Notes: generated from the sequence alone by a model not told the origin. A DNA stretch of 64,000 bases from Perca fluviatilis (GCF_010015445.1 NC_053118.1:11810437-11874436), one strand, 5' to 3'; counted from the stretch's first letter, positions 12,092-23,969 are shown. Translations and numbers: made by a program.

Positions 12092-12572
12092 AGAGGTCAC
12101 AAGCCTTTTACCTTTTAAGACCATTATGAATGAAATTTAAGACCATAATCACAACATCAACTAAGTCCTAAATTCAGTTTTTATTTTTATTTTAAGTATC
12201 GCTAAACTTGCACTTCCCCCCAAAGCTGAAGAATAAAATCCGCTTAATGTCTGTGGTACAATCCGTAAGAGACTCGCACCAATAACACGGAAGCTGGGTG
12301 GCTGCAATATAAGCTGCATGTTGGTCTCATTTGTAGTCGTAATACAGCAAAATTATATTTGGACTAGCAAAAGAAAGAACTACAACACCACGGAATAATT
12401 ACAAAAAGAGCATTAGAGGTAGCGTTGCATGGACGTAGGAAAATTAAGACCCGTTTAAAATAATTTAAGACCTAGAACACAATACTTCAGCGAATGTAAG
12501 GCTTTTTAAGGCCTAAAATTTTGATTTTGAAATGTTTGACTTAAGACATTTTAAGACCCCGCGGAAACCCTG
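12092..12572 (+). mobile_element. MITE copy ending GCGGAAACCCTG (degraded left end)
   Basis: It shares long segments with the better-preserved copy at 28363-28797: TTTTAAGACCATTATGAATG near the left, TGCATGTTGGTCTCATTTG and AGAACTACAACACCACGGAA in the middle, and ACCCYGCGGAAACCCTG at the right end. The left inverted terminus is missing or diverged. It is non-coding. Confidence 0.75.
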
Positions 12573-13700
12573 CGTGAAATGGACGGACCAAACCTGCATC
12601 TAAAACTCTCCGGTATAGCAAGAATTCATGTAATAGAAACGGGCCAGACAGACAGACTGTGAAATATGTCGTACTTTTATACCTGTAAAAATAGCCTTAC
12701 TATTCCATAAATCCCACAGTTAAGATCCAAGCGACGTGCACATTGAAACAAAGACACTAGTACTGCACAACAGATGAGGTAGCAGCAATGTGTTCCAACA
12801 GAAGAGAAGAAGGAAAAAGGTCAAGGTAAACTGGACCAGAGATTTAAAATGTTCATCCCAATCACAGCTTGCCATCAGCTATTAAGCGTCCGGCAGCGGA
12901 CAGCCACACAAATCCAGGCCTGACTGCCTCTCACAAAACCTCCTTATCTCACCTGTCCACCTGTCCCGCGCACTCGTCCATCTTCCACCCGCCGTCCGCC
13001 GTGATTGCATCTTTAGTGTTACTACCCAAGCGACAGCTCTGCTGCAAAAGCAACATAAAGTCAGCCATTAAAAAAAAGTGTATTTATTATTTCTGAGACA
13101 CAGGGAGACAGCAAAGACGATTGCCTCTTCCGTCGGCCACGTAAGAGGACAGGGATAGAGATGATTGTAAAATCATCAGTTTGTCAGCAGTCTGGAGGAG
13201 ACATGTAGCAGTCATAGCTTCATTTAAGGATTAAAGTGTATTCACGTTTTGTCTGGCTGGTATATAATACACGCCGTGCGTCATTATAATTAACTTCTAT
13301 CAAAATTACACTATGAAGTTAATGAAAAAAAAAGAAAAAAAAAAAGTATAAATGAATGCTTGGTAATGCATGAATGTCTACATTATGAAGTATCAGAAGA
13401 GATAACAAATTGTTGGAATATATTAAAATGTAATTTTAGAATGCCACATTTTAGACAAAATCAATACTTGACTTAAAGTTCTGGAGGGTTCATTATCTGC
13501 TGTAATGCTTTACATACCGTTCAAATTTAGTATTTCCTTTTCACCAATTTTCCACTAAGTATTCAGATAATTTAGTTTAGTATGAAAATACAAAAAAAAA
13601 AAAGTATTAATTTTGCAGAACAGCTCCTGCCAATTTTATATTATTTTATTTCCGGATTGTTATTTTTACATTAACATGTGGGCAAATATGACCTGCTTTT
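12573..13700. other. Unique AT-rich DNA
   Basis: No gene is recognised. Short A runs occur at 13325-13345 and 13591-13603. Confidence 0.45.
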
Positions 13701-13702
13701 TA

Positions 13703-14644
13703 CACTAAGCAGCCACTTCATTTGGTACATTCGCACAATCTAATATATGATCCAATACAACAGCTCGGCCATGAATTCTACTTTTACAAAGCTTATAATT
13801 TTCCAGTTTTTGTTTACACTGTCAGGGTGTCATGGTAATGTCAAGGTAATAATTCTACTTTATGTTTATTGTTGAAGACATAGTGGGTGGTGGTGTTGTA
13901 CTGGAGTGCATCATATTGGCAGGTGTTTATAATATTCTGCCTCTCTTATGTATGTAAATGGAGTGGCCAAAATATAATGTAATCCAGTTCGACACCACTG
14001 GAAACTACAACCTCAAAAATGAACATGTAATTAAATGAAAAATGAAAAATGATGAGCTTTGTAAAAGTACAATTCATGGCAGAACTGTTGTACTGGATCA
14101 TATTAGATCAGAGATCTTCAACAAGGGGTCCGGGACCCCTAGGGGGTCCTCAGAGTTACTGCAGGGGGGCCTCCAAATTATTGTACATTTTTTGAAAGTT
14201 CTTTTCAAAAACGAATATATCTTAACATAAATCCAACATATTATTAGCAAATATAAATCAGCCTATTTGTGAAATAAACATTGATGATAGGCTTACTGGC
14301 CTATAGGAAAGGTAGTCACTAAGGCCATCCACAGATATAGGTCATTCCTAAAGATTCACTGTGCCACATGCAATTTTTACATTAAAACATGATTTATAAA
14401 ATCATGCCAACAATTATTATTTAATAGCTTAGTATTCTATGCAACAACAAAAAAAGTATAAAGGCTGTAGGCTGTCCACACGTTATTGTGGGCCCAGTTT
14501 AAAACGAAACTTCATTTTATAACAATATTTGTAGTAGGGGTCCCTGCTCTGTGTCTCTCAGTTAAGGGGTCCCTGGCTTAAATTTTTTTTAAAGACCCCT
14601 GCATTAGATTGTACAAGAGTTCCTAATAAAGTGGCCGCTGAGTG
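13703..14644 (+). mobile_element. TA-flanked MITE interrupted by a hAT element
   Basis: The left end reads CACTAAGCAGCCACTTCATT. The right end is its inverse, ...AATAAAGTGGCCGCTGAGTG. TA dinucleotides flank both ends (13701-13702, 14645-14646), and the next inner block (ACAATCTAAT left, ATTAGATTGT right) also pairs. Recalled fish elements with an AGTGGCCACTTTATTAGGTAC terminus belong to this family. The internal 14109-14601 is a later hAT insertion, so the original element was about 440 bp. It has no transposase. Confidence 0.85.
14109..14601 (+). mobile_element. hAT-type MITE with 8-bp target duplication
   Basis: It begins CAGAGATCTTC and ends GACCCCTG, inverted ends of the CAGGGGTCTT type. 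The flanks are tattagat (14101-14108) and cattagat (14602-14609), a 7/8 match and the 8-bp duplication expected of hAT transposons. Internal text with GGGGTCCGGGACCCCTAGG is typical of a common fish family. It is non-coding and inserted inside the TA-flanked MITE. Confidence 0.85.
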
Positions 14645-14646
14645 TA

Positions 14647-16152
14647 TAGTAGGCAGTCTAATTTATGAATTGCAGCATATTGTATACAGCAATCATATGT
14701 AAAACTAGGAACTACAGCTGCTAAATAAATGTAGAGGGCTAAAAGTCAAATGAAAATACTCAAGTAAAATGAAAAAAAAAGGGTACTTGAGTAATTGCAC
14801 TTAGTTTCTTTCCACCACTGCAATTTCCTAATCATTTTATTTTCAAATTTTTATTTGAAGGCCTAGTAAATATGCAACGCTTAACGGAATTGCAAAATGT
14901 ATTCATATCAGTGCCATGCGGTTCAGGTCAATAATAAATACAGAACCCTACATACAGTATCTATATGTTAATATCCTGTGTTATCTATAATTGGTCTACG
15001 AGACATTTCCTGTGTTATAATGCAGGGCCTCTCTTTTCCATGGAACAATAGTTCAGTGCTCTTAAGCCCTACAATGTGTGTGTGTTTTTTCCTTGCTGAA
15101 ATTGACTGTATTTGTGTTGTCTTGTTTGGTGCCGGGGGCGTAAAGGGCTCTAAAGTCAACGGGTGTCGTGCTACTTCCACCAGGCAGCCACCCGTCTCTG
15201 AGGCCAACATGCGTCACGCTTATTGACGGCGGAAGTTCCACGTGTTCCTGCAGACAGCGCTGTCCGCCTGCGCTTCCCCTTCGCTGGGCTGAGATCCATC
15301 CCTACAGAACGAGGTCAAGCCTGCATAATGACCCTAACGAGTCAAGATTCGCTGGATTAGATTATTTCAAACAGTTTGCAGAGCTACCGTTTTGACAACA
15401 AATATCCCCGAGCCACGGAGTGATGGTCATTCCCTGGCTGCTTCTGACATCGCAAAAACAATGTGTTGATTTGGATTTCACGTTCAGCCGCTCGTCGCGT
15501 CCACACGGCTTATGCGGAGAGATATGTCATTCCGGGGGTTAGGCTAATTTCAGCCAGGCCATTTTAGATGATGTCAGTGGGCGCAGGAGAAAATGGAGCT
15601 GACCTCTCGTGCCCCGTACTGCTATGCCGCGTTAGACTTGCCGCTCCCCAAATTTGGTAAATCTGCCGCGTTTATTTCCCCCCCCAATGTCCACTTCATT
15701 ACAGCGCGTCTCAGATATTGGGTGCGCCGTCCCATGACAGATCGCCAGCCTGCTTTCCTCCTCCACCAGCAGAGCAACGCCATCCTGCTCTTTTAATGCA
15801 AAGTGATGGGAGGCAATGTGAGCAGTTGGTTCAAAAATAAAACACATTGCTTCCTCTGTCAGTCTCCTCTTCAGGAAGCATTTGGCGAAAACGTCGTCCT
15901 AATCTGCCTCGTCTTTGGCTGTAATTATCAACCCTGTAGTATAAGCAGGCCTCTGCCTCGCTCTTCTTACATTGTGTCTCTTTTGTGTTTCGCTTTTCTC
16001 ATCTGTTTTTTTGTTCCCCTTTCTGTCTTTTGATTCCAGCGGATTGAAGAAGAACAGGCCTGATTGTCTCGCCTGAGGTAAGATTTCATAGGTTTACATA
16101 TCAAAGTCTATAAATAGATAAGAGCTTTTGAAAGGGAAAGTGAGCAGACAGG

Positions 16153-16155
<3 letters not shown>
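14647..16155. other. Unique DNA with a candidate micro-exon
   Basis: No transposon is recognised. Open frames here are short. The stretch 15960-16039 is markedly pyrimidine-rich and leads into a splice-acceptor-like AG (see 16040-16077). Confidence 0.4.
16040..16077 (+). other. Candidate 38-nt non-coding micro-exon
   Basis: Upstream is a pyrimidine-rich tract of about 70 bases ending TTGATTCCAG, a strong acceptor context. Downstream is GAG|GTAAGA, close to the donor consensus. Two of the three frames stop early and the third ends in TGA one base before the donor. If real it is therefore a non-coding or stop-introducing cassette exon, or part of a long non-coding RNA. There is no transcript evidence. 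Confidence 0.25.
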
Positions 16156-16192
<37 letters not shown>

Positions 16193-16245
16193 GATTTGTG
16201 CCTGCGAGTTTGTTTATGTCTCTATGTGTGTGTGTGTGTGTGTGT

Positions 16246-16333
<88 letters not shown>
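16156..16333 (+). repeat. Compound (GT)n - (GT)n - (AG)n array
   Basis: A GT array (16156-16191), a GT-rich spacer, a second GT array (16225-16246), then about 85 bases of AG (16249-16333). Confidence 0.97.
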
Positions 16334-16338
<5 letters not shown>

Positions 16339-17099
16339 CTTTCCCACTTGCATACACAGCGAAAAGAGCCTCCACCAAAACAAAAGGGATTATGGCGTTT
16401 CAAGGGTGTTGTGTTTGCTGTGTTTATTCACATAGCTCATGGGGCTGCGCAGGACCGGCAATGAATGTCAATGTCAGGGAGCGAAAACGCTGCAACACAA
16501 GATAAATATGATGAACAATAAACACAGATTAAGGCTGAATATGTCACGCTGCATCACACGCAGATCCCAAGTCTCATGACATAAAGTAACCCTTGAAAGT
16601 GTTGACATGATCACGTTAAAAAAAAAAAAAACGATGACGGTTGTTTGCCTCGAGTGCGCTGCCAAAGACACACATAAAAAAAAAATATGTTCTTTATATG
16701 GATAGTTCGGCAAATTCGGGTGTCACACCTGCTTAATCCAGCGGTGGAAGTAACAGTGGAAGTGTAAAAAGGGAGTGGACCATATTAGCAATGATCATCA
16801 CGCCCCAGAGGAGAGCAGAGATGAATGCATCAAGTACTGTAGTTGATGGAGGGGGTTTGAATAAACTAATTAGGCTGGAGTGCATATTGTGCGGCAGGTG
16901 CACACTGTATTGCAGGTGCAGCAATACTTACTATTAATGCGAGGGAAGTACAATATCTACGTAATCAAAAATGATGCGTCAGCAAACACACTCTTACCTA
17001 TACATTTTTCCACAAAGGGAAAAACAAAGTTGGGCAGGAAGCAGCGTCTGATAGATAAAGCCTAATGTGCACAATATTGCAACGTGTTAGTTAACAACT
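16334..17099. other. Unique non-coding DNA
   Basis: No gene or transposon is recognised. A runs lie at 16617-16632 and 16676-16685. Confidence 0.4.
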
Positions 17100-18360
17100 G
17101 TGGCCTTAACTTTAAGTTAACCGATTGCTTTTCCTCTCCCCCTTTTTTTTTTTGTTGTATTTCCACTTCTAATTACACTTTCATTCATCAATGTTGATTA
17201 ATAGGTCCTGTGGCACGCCTGCCTCATTTTACTCTCAATTAAGCTGGTTGATGCATGTTCTCATCAAGCAAGATGCATTGGCCTGGTTTACTTGAGGCGC
17301 TATTAGTGGACACTGTAATTAGTATCCCAGCACATAGAACTTCCCCCACCTCCTGAGCCCCTCTCCCCAAGCTGCCATCCCTGGCCTCTTTTAATGCCTT
17401 CCAAATAATGAAGATAACAGAATAGATGAGGGACGAGCAGTCCGGCCCACGTTAATCATCTTCCTCTCTGCAGTTTTTTCTCTCTTTCTTTCTTTTTTAG
17501 CAGAAGAATTATGGCTTGTAAAATCACCAAACTCCCAATGTCTTAACAGACCTCTTTTGTGTGCCAACCACTCCGGCTCCTCCCCGCATTTTCCTTATCA
17601 GTGGAGAGATGTATGTCTTTATCACATTTCACACTCAAAAGGGAACAGCCAGCCTGATGTATTTGCCAGCTACTAAATGTGGGGCTGTTATCGAAAATAT
17701 CAGTCTAAGTTGTGCACATTAGCCCTCGCGCTCTTTGAGAAGCCACTTTAAAAAGAGGGCTGATTACACGCTTGTTGCTGTCGTGATACCAGCTTCAGCG
17801 CTGGAGCCCCTTTTTCTCTTGCTCAGCCAGCTTTCCCAGAGCGCTCTTCTGCCTCTGATTCCCTGCACTTCAAGAGATCTCTGAGGGCCTTGGCAGAGGA
17901 CGGAGACTATGGGATGGGTGAAAGATGGAAAGAGATGGAGAAAGATGGAGAGAGAGAGGCAGCGGGGGTAATAAAGCCAAAGAGAAGCAGATAGAAAGAA
18001 CACTGCTGCCGTGTGGCTCCCTCTTTGTGCTTTCGACGCTTTAGCGGTGGCCACGTCTCGTCCCCATGTCTGCGCAGACGGCTCCCATGGGCCCCTGCGC
18101 CGAGCTTGTAAGAGCTAATTGGGCCTGTTAGGGTCAGCAATTAGCCGGCTGCTATTGAAGGATCGTGACAGCCAAGCCTTTCAAAGCCCCGTCATTCTTT
18201 TAGGGCATGAGAGAGAAATAGCAGAACATCGCATGGACAAGGCTGACGCTCAGACAACCAACAGACAAGCAGCAGAGGAAGATAAACCAACAGGATATCC
18301 CACAATGCAGTGTGCTGAGGGTAAGGGGGAAGGGACAGTATGAGGCAACACGGCTCTTAC
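17100..18360. other. Repeat-free stretch, possible regulatory DNA
   Basis: It is free of arrays and recognisable transposons. It contains homeodomain-type words such as CTCAATTAAG, TGATTAATAGG and TGTAATTAGT between 17190 and 17330. No coding frame is supported. Regulatory function is inferred from composition only. Confidence 0.3.
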
Positions 18361-18817
18361 TGACTTCAGTCAGAACTGAGAGAACTGATGCAACTCTCTC
18401 CTGCTACGAATAACGCATCAACTAGCACTTTTCTCTTCCTGTACAAAATGGATAAAGTTTGGAACTGAAATGCTCTTTTTAGTGTGATGTGGTGCAGTTT
18501 GACTCGCTGCGGGTATTGTGTTTGGTGTTTGACTGGTTCTGTAGTTACTCAGCTACTGATCCCATTGCCTGCTTCATTTTGGGATGTAGGAGGAGGTTTC
18601 TTTACCAAGCCGATGTGGGTTCTGCAAGGACACGGTCGGAAAAAGAACACACCAACTTTGATTTTCTTCTAAAAATAGACATGATTTTGTCAGTGGTTTT
18701 TTTTTTCTGTTTGGGTTCTTTGAGGTCACTTTCCTTCAACACCTTTGTTAGCACCACATCTTTGCAGTGGTTGAGCACCAACTTGCACGCATTGCTGGGC
18801 GGTAATGTGAAAAAGCA
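18361..18817. other. Unique non-coding DNA
   Basis: Nothing recognisable was found in this stretch. Confidence 0.4.
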
Positions 18818-18841
18818 ATATATATATATATATATATATAT
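18818..18841. repeat. (AT)12 microsatellite
   Basis: A perfect AT alternation. Confidence 0.95.
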
Positions 18842-19376
18842 TTTAGTAATGTTGGTTGCCAATCAATATCAGTAACTTGTTATTTTGCTTTAATTAATAT
18901 CAGAATGAAGTTGATCTGAACAAAAAAATCCCACTTCCTATTGCTTTTAGACTGAATTGGTCAAAAGTCAACTGTTTCAAAGTGAAAAGTTTCCACTTGG
19001 ATGTTAAAACTTAAGGCACTGAAGAGAAAAGTAAAAGGGTCTTACCTTGATTCCTCAAAGGAAGACAGGATGCGGGACAGTAAATCCATCCCAGCATTGA
19101 AACACCTGTAACCACCAGCACAGGTGTACGTGGCTTTCAGATGTTAGCGGCAGGCGGTAAACTGCCCGACAATCACTGCAGCCATGCAGACACTGACGAG
19201 GCTCCCTAATGAATATGACAGGGGGTCATTAGCAGATTTGGCCTCTCACAACCACAGCTGTCTCTTACTGTAAGGCCTTCCGGTTTATGTTTGTGTGTGT
19301 GTGTCTGAGACATCTGCTGCAGGGTTACAACCTCAGCAGACAAAACATACAAACATTTTTTTTTTTTCCTCTATAA
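18842..19376. other. Unique non-coding DNA
   Basis: No gene or transposon is recognised. A T run lies at 19357-19368. Confidence 0.4.
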
Positions 19377-20254
19377 AACCCTTATGTTGTCCTCAGGTCA
19401 AATTTGACCCATTTAAGACAATTCTTCATAAAATAGTTTTGCGCTTTTTGTTTGCTCTGTTGTTTGTGAATAAAAAACATCTGTTCATTCTGACCTGGGG
19501 ATATCCTTGCTAATATTTGACATATACCAGTCTGTTATAATCCAAAACAACTAATTCTCCTCATTTTCCTCAGAAATTAGGTATAATTTCATGTAAATTA
19601 GGTTTTATTTACCATGAATGTAGTCTCGCTTTGCCAGACCTTCCTCCTCCACAGCGCTGCGGAGGAAGGTCTGGTGAATCCACACAGCATTCCTTGATGG
19701 GTTCTGGTTTGTTGGCATTTCTTTTAACCAATCACAATTATCATGGGCTTGATAAGCGCCCTACGGAGCAACGGTGCCGCTGCAAAATAGCCTCGGGAAG
19801 GAACGTGTTTTGGTGGAACTTGTGTACGTTCAAAAGTTGTTTTAGTCATGCAACAGAAAACTCAGATTGGACAGATAGTCTAGCTATCTGTCTGGATTTA
19901 CCCTGCAGAGATCTGAGAAAAGGTTAACCTTAGTCCTCATAAATCAACGGGAGATTAAAATGCCATCACAAAGGAAGCCCAAAGCAACGGATATCAGGCT
20001 TAAATGAGTGAAATCCGGCAGAATTTCTGTCGGCAACGGAGCAATCCCGGAAGTGGAACATCGTGGATATAGACTACCATGAATAATAAATATAAAATTT
20101 GTTGAAATGGGTTGGAATGAAGTTGGCTAAGAAGATGTAAGACAGACCGTGGGGAAAAATGCTATGCTTTATAAACAGGCAAACCAGACTGGGTCAGTTT
20201 TGATGCAAGAGGACAACAACTGCTTGGACGACGGGAAGACAATACAAGGGTTAA
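19377..20254 (+). mobile_element. 'gtcaaatttgaccc' MITE split by another element
   Basis: The left end AACCCTTATGTTGTCCTCAG and the right end, inverse AACCCTTGTATTGTCTTCCC, form imperfect inverted termini. Next to the left end lies the palindrome GGTCAAATTTGACC, a hallmark of a family common in teleosts. Near the right end GAGGACAACAACTGC is also typical. The element at 19620-20074 is inserted inside it, so the original was about 420 bp. A TTAA is visible at the right edge but not clearly at the left, so its superfamily is left open. Confidence 0.7.
19620..20074 (+). mobile_element. Full-length TAGTCT...AGACTA MITE, ~455 bp
   Basis: The element starts GTAGTCTCGCTTTGCCAGAC and ends GGATATAGAC. 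A perfect 10-base direct repeat, taccatgaat, flanks it (19610-19619 and 20075-20084). If the outer ends are taken as TAGTCT/AGACTA, the flanks still share 8 of 9 bases. A 9-10 bp duplication points towards a Mutator-like or similarly duplicating DNA transposon, but no transposase is present. Near the left end is a palindrome, CCTCCACAGCGCTGCGGAGG. Related copies lie at 2291-2463 and 60897-61126. Confidence 0.85.
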
Positions 20255-20367
20255 AAGGACAACGCACACTATTCAACACTACTGTAAATGTGCCACTGTC
20301 AGCCCGTCGGCTAATTTCCAACTGTAGTCTTTTGGCAAGGAAATTGTAAAACCAATGACGTAACAGG
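20255..20367. other. Short unique spacer between two transposons
   Basis: Nothing recognisable. Confidence 0.4.
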
Positions 20368-20890
20368 TTAAAGGTCCTATGACATGCTGCTTTTTGGATG
20401 CTTCTATACAGGCCTTAGTGGTCCCCTAATACTGTATCTGAAGTCTCTTTCCCGAAATTCAGCCTTGGTGCAGAATTACAGCCACTAGAGCCAGTCCCAC
20501 AATGAGCTTTCCTTAAGATGTACCATTTCTGTCTGTAGCTTTAAATGCTATTGAGGAGGAGAGAGGGGGGGGGCAAGGTGGACGGTGGGGGTGTGGCCTT
20601 AACCAACTGACATGCTTCGCTCGTTTGCAAGCCATGAGGGTTCTCTCTTTTTCATGGGCGGGCCAAATTCTGTGGGTGGGCAAAGCAGAGAAAGGGGCGG
20701 TAACCTTTCCCCTTATGATGTCATAAAGGGAAGATTCCAGATCGGCCCATCTGAGCTTTAATTTTCTCAAAGGCAGAGCAGGATACCCAGGGCTCGGTTT
20801 ACACCTATCACCATTTCTAGCCACTGGGGGACCATAGGCAGGCTGGGGGAACGCATATTAATGTTAAAAAAAACCTCATGGGACCTTTAA
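20368..20890 (+). mobile_element. TTAA-flanked MITE, AGGTCCYATG ends
   Basis: TTAA occurs at both outer edges (20368-20371 and 20887-20890) with inverted ends AGGTCCTATGACATGC and CATGGGACCT. A TTAA target site is used by piggyBac and Kolobok transposons. No transposase is present. The copy at 58989-59441 shares CCTAATACTGTATCTGAAGT, CAGCCACTAGAGCCAGTCCC and TCACCATTTCTAGCCACTGG. A G run lies near 20565-20573. Confidence 0.88.
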
Positions 20891-21956
20891 GAAATACAGA
20901 CAAAGGACAAAAAAATGTGCATGTTCGAGGCACAAATCATGCAGAGCATCAGGGAGCAGCAAATCATAACATTCATACACTTTTTACAATGTTAACAAGC
21001 CAATCGTATGAATCTTTATAAAATAAGAAAATCAATTTTGACATTTGACAACACATAACAGTCCTGGTTCTGATTGTATAAAAAAATCATTAAATTGTTG
21101 ATTTACATGTATAAGGCACACTAAAAATAATCAATCAAAAACTGTATATGTTTTACCATTATTTAGGTATTGTTACAAGCTTTGATTGATTTTGAGTTTT
21201 ACATTTGATAATTTGCCATGCTTAAATGACTACCGTATGCCAACAATCCAGCCAAGCATTTAGTTAATAAAAGTAACACCGAAAATTGTAGAACTGAAGA
21301 TTGTAGAATTGAGCTATAATAAATAATAATCATCATCAATCTACATTACACCAGTCGTATTGGAGGTGCACAACGCTGAAGAGGTACATATCTGATTTTG
21401 AATAAGAGTCCAATAACGTCATACTAATGAATCAGGCTAACCCTCTCATGGACTGGAGTACTGAATGATAACATTAGAATAATGTCGTTTTATAAACGCA
21501 ATAAGCCACTCAATGTAGTGCTTCACAGTGATTTTAGAACAGCTCAGAGGCTTTAACTCTGCTTCGCACCATGCCTAACAGCGCCTCTTAGCTGCATTAA
21601 ACTCACTGCAAAGCACTGCCTCTCATCGCTTATAGCTTACATCAAATAGGACCTTTTTTTTTTTTTTACCACAAATAGCAAAAAAGGAGCAATGTAGTGT
21701 GGCAGGTAGATTACATACTGTAAGATTACAGTATGTTTGTCTCACAAGTGGCCCTCAACTTCTATCAGTACCTATGCATTCTCTTTATATTGTGAGCAGG
21801 TTCAAAGGTTTATCAGAACACATATTAGTGTTTAAGAGCAGGAAAAAGGGGATACGGATGATTTCAGCCCGAAGTTGCCATAGCAACACCGCCATTGTTT
21901 TCTTTATGCCTTTTCATTTCATTTTATCATTGAGTGAAGAGGAGAAGTTACTTTCT
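20891..21956. other. Unique DNA holding an RFX-type X-box
   Basis: AT-rich and free of recognised repeats apart from a T run (21653-21667). It includes the X-box-like palindrome at 21874-21887. The 175-aa frame starting 21699 runs into the GT array and looks like chance. Confidence 0.4.
21874..21887. promoter_or_regulatory. RFX X-box-like palindrome
   Basis: GTTGCCATAGCAAC matches the X-box consensus GTNRCC-N(0-3)-RGYAAC at every defined position with a 2-base spacer. RFX transcription factors bind this site, notably at ciliary genes. A SOX-type CCATTGTT follows 5 bases downstream (21892-21899). No gene start is identified nearby, so activity is unproven. Confidence 0.5.
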
Positions 21957-21977
21957 GTGCGTGCGTGTGCGTGTGCG

Positions 21978-22016
<39 letters not shown>

Positions 22017-22022
22017 ATGTGC
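21957..22022 (+). repeat. (GT)n microsatellite with CG interruptions
   Basis: GTGC/GTGT-rich start, then pure GT from about 21984 to 22015. Confidence 0.95.
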
Positions 22023-23965
22023 GTCAGGTGGGGACTTATTGTGCTGTGTGAGAGTGATGGGTTAGGCAAGATGACAGGCTGGCACAGGGGGCAAGCAGGA
22101 CGGCGACTGAACATGCTCGGATCTGGGGAGAGGTGTCAGTCCTGCAGCCAGCCAAGCAGAAACACCGAGGAACACTTAGGAAAAAAAGGTGATTCAAAGA
22201 GGAAACAAACAGAAGCTCCACTTTAGATCTACTTGAGACCTGAAGGGAGTGAATAAAAGCAGAGAAGGCTTTCCTTATTCTGTAGAACAATATATGTATT
22301 CGCTATGTGTTTGGGTGTCTAATGATCTAGATACTTGATAGTTCCTTAATCTAGTGTAACGTGCTACCAAAAGTTGAGAAATTTACATGGTTACGTTTGA
22401 CCTTTGCCCTACATTTTAATGACAAAAACAAGATCACATTTTTCTCTGACTGAGGCCATGGTCCTGTTAAATGTGATCTCCACCCACGAGGAGTAAAACG
22501 GAGACATAGCAGCTGTTCAAATTCATAGGTGATGAATCGTGCTGCAGGCTTCCAGCCATCATTTTTCAAAAAAAAAAAAAAAGTCCTCATGGTCACAGTC
22601 CATTTTTTACATAAAACAGCATGAGGGTATTTTATTTATTTTTTTAAAGAGAGATGCTCCACTTGTAGTCTCTCTTAGTCATGGCTAAAGAGCGATTTTG
22701 CTTCAGCTTCATCGTTTACGTGGAGCAAGGGTGGGGGGGGGGAATTAATCAAAGCTGAAGTGAGTGATTTTTTTGCACGCAGCTCCCTCGGAGAATAAAC
22801 ATCAATAAACATTACTTAATACCCTACAACACAAACCCGCAGGGTCCCATTTAATTTCACTGGTGGAGAACGCCTAAAGTGCTACTGTTTTACACCAAAT
22901 TACATACTCTGAAAGTTTGAAGAGGCAGCTAGTTTGCCCACCCTTGAGAAAGAAATTAAATTAGCTCAAATAAAATGGAGGGGGCGGGGGGGCGCATACA
23001 GTAAACGCAGCTATTTGTCCTTAAAAGTCCAGTTTGACACGTACGTTGTCTAAAATAGGATAGTTTTTTTTTTTTTTAAATAAAGAGTCCAAGTTAAGCA
23101 CAGAAATGAATAACAAAAGTAGCCATCATACACAACTCACATTCACTTTTTTCTCACTGCTGCACGGTGACAGCCATCACAACACTTCACTTTATACTTT
23201 TCGTAAAAACACTTTTGTGAGGAACCGCTTGGGCTATAGATTAATTACATGGAAATTACGTGACGCCTCGCTGATGTGATCTCCGTGTTTAAAAATAAGC
23301 TGTAGAAAAATGAGTGACACCGAGACGTGAGGTATTCTGCTGCGTAGCAACACCTACATTTTGTAACACACCGCTTTCATTGAAACCCGGTGGTCGAAAG
23401 GCTAGCGATCGAGTGCCGCTCACTGTCGGCGCGTCGTGCACTCACGTGGGCACATCGTGCAACGTGTCAGTTTAGGAACAGACATTTTGCAGGCAATTTG
23501 TCAAGCAGCGGCTGTTGTCTATTCTGTGTTTAACACAGTTTGACCGCGTGTCAGACATGAGATGAGTTCATCATATTCCATCGTGTTTCTCAAAGATGTT
23601 CTGAAGAAGTCTGCAGACATTTCATCGTGTTACCTCATCGGGTTTGATCATCAAACGCAGACTTCCTGATTGTCATCACATGTGGGAAGGAGCTCCGTTG
23701 AAAACTGTCGATCACAGCTGTCATGAGCAACTGACTGATTTATCATGTCATTTATTCCTCTAACTAGAGTGAAAGGCAGCTGCCTTGATATCTCCGGAAT
23801 ATGAAATGTCATCTTGTTGTAATAGTGAGTGAAATTTCTTTTCACATGTAGGACACTTTCAAAAAGTGACAAATCATTAAGGACCAGCCTTCCCTTTAAA
23901 TTGATATTAATTTGAAGAGGTAAAACCCAGTAACGCTTGTAGTATGCAGGACAACCCTAACAATG
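22023..23965. other. Unique non-coding DNA
   Basis: No gene or transposon is recognised over about 1.9 kb. There are A/T/G homopolymers (22567-22582, 22732-22741, 23064-23078). Open frames are short and unsupported. Confidence 0.4.
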
Positions 23966-23969
23966 TAGA

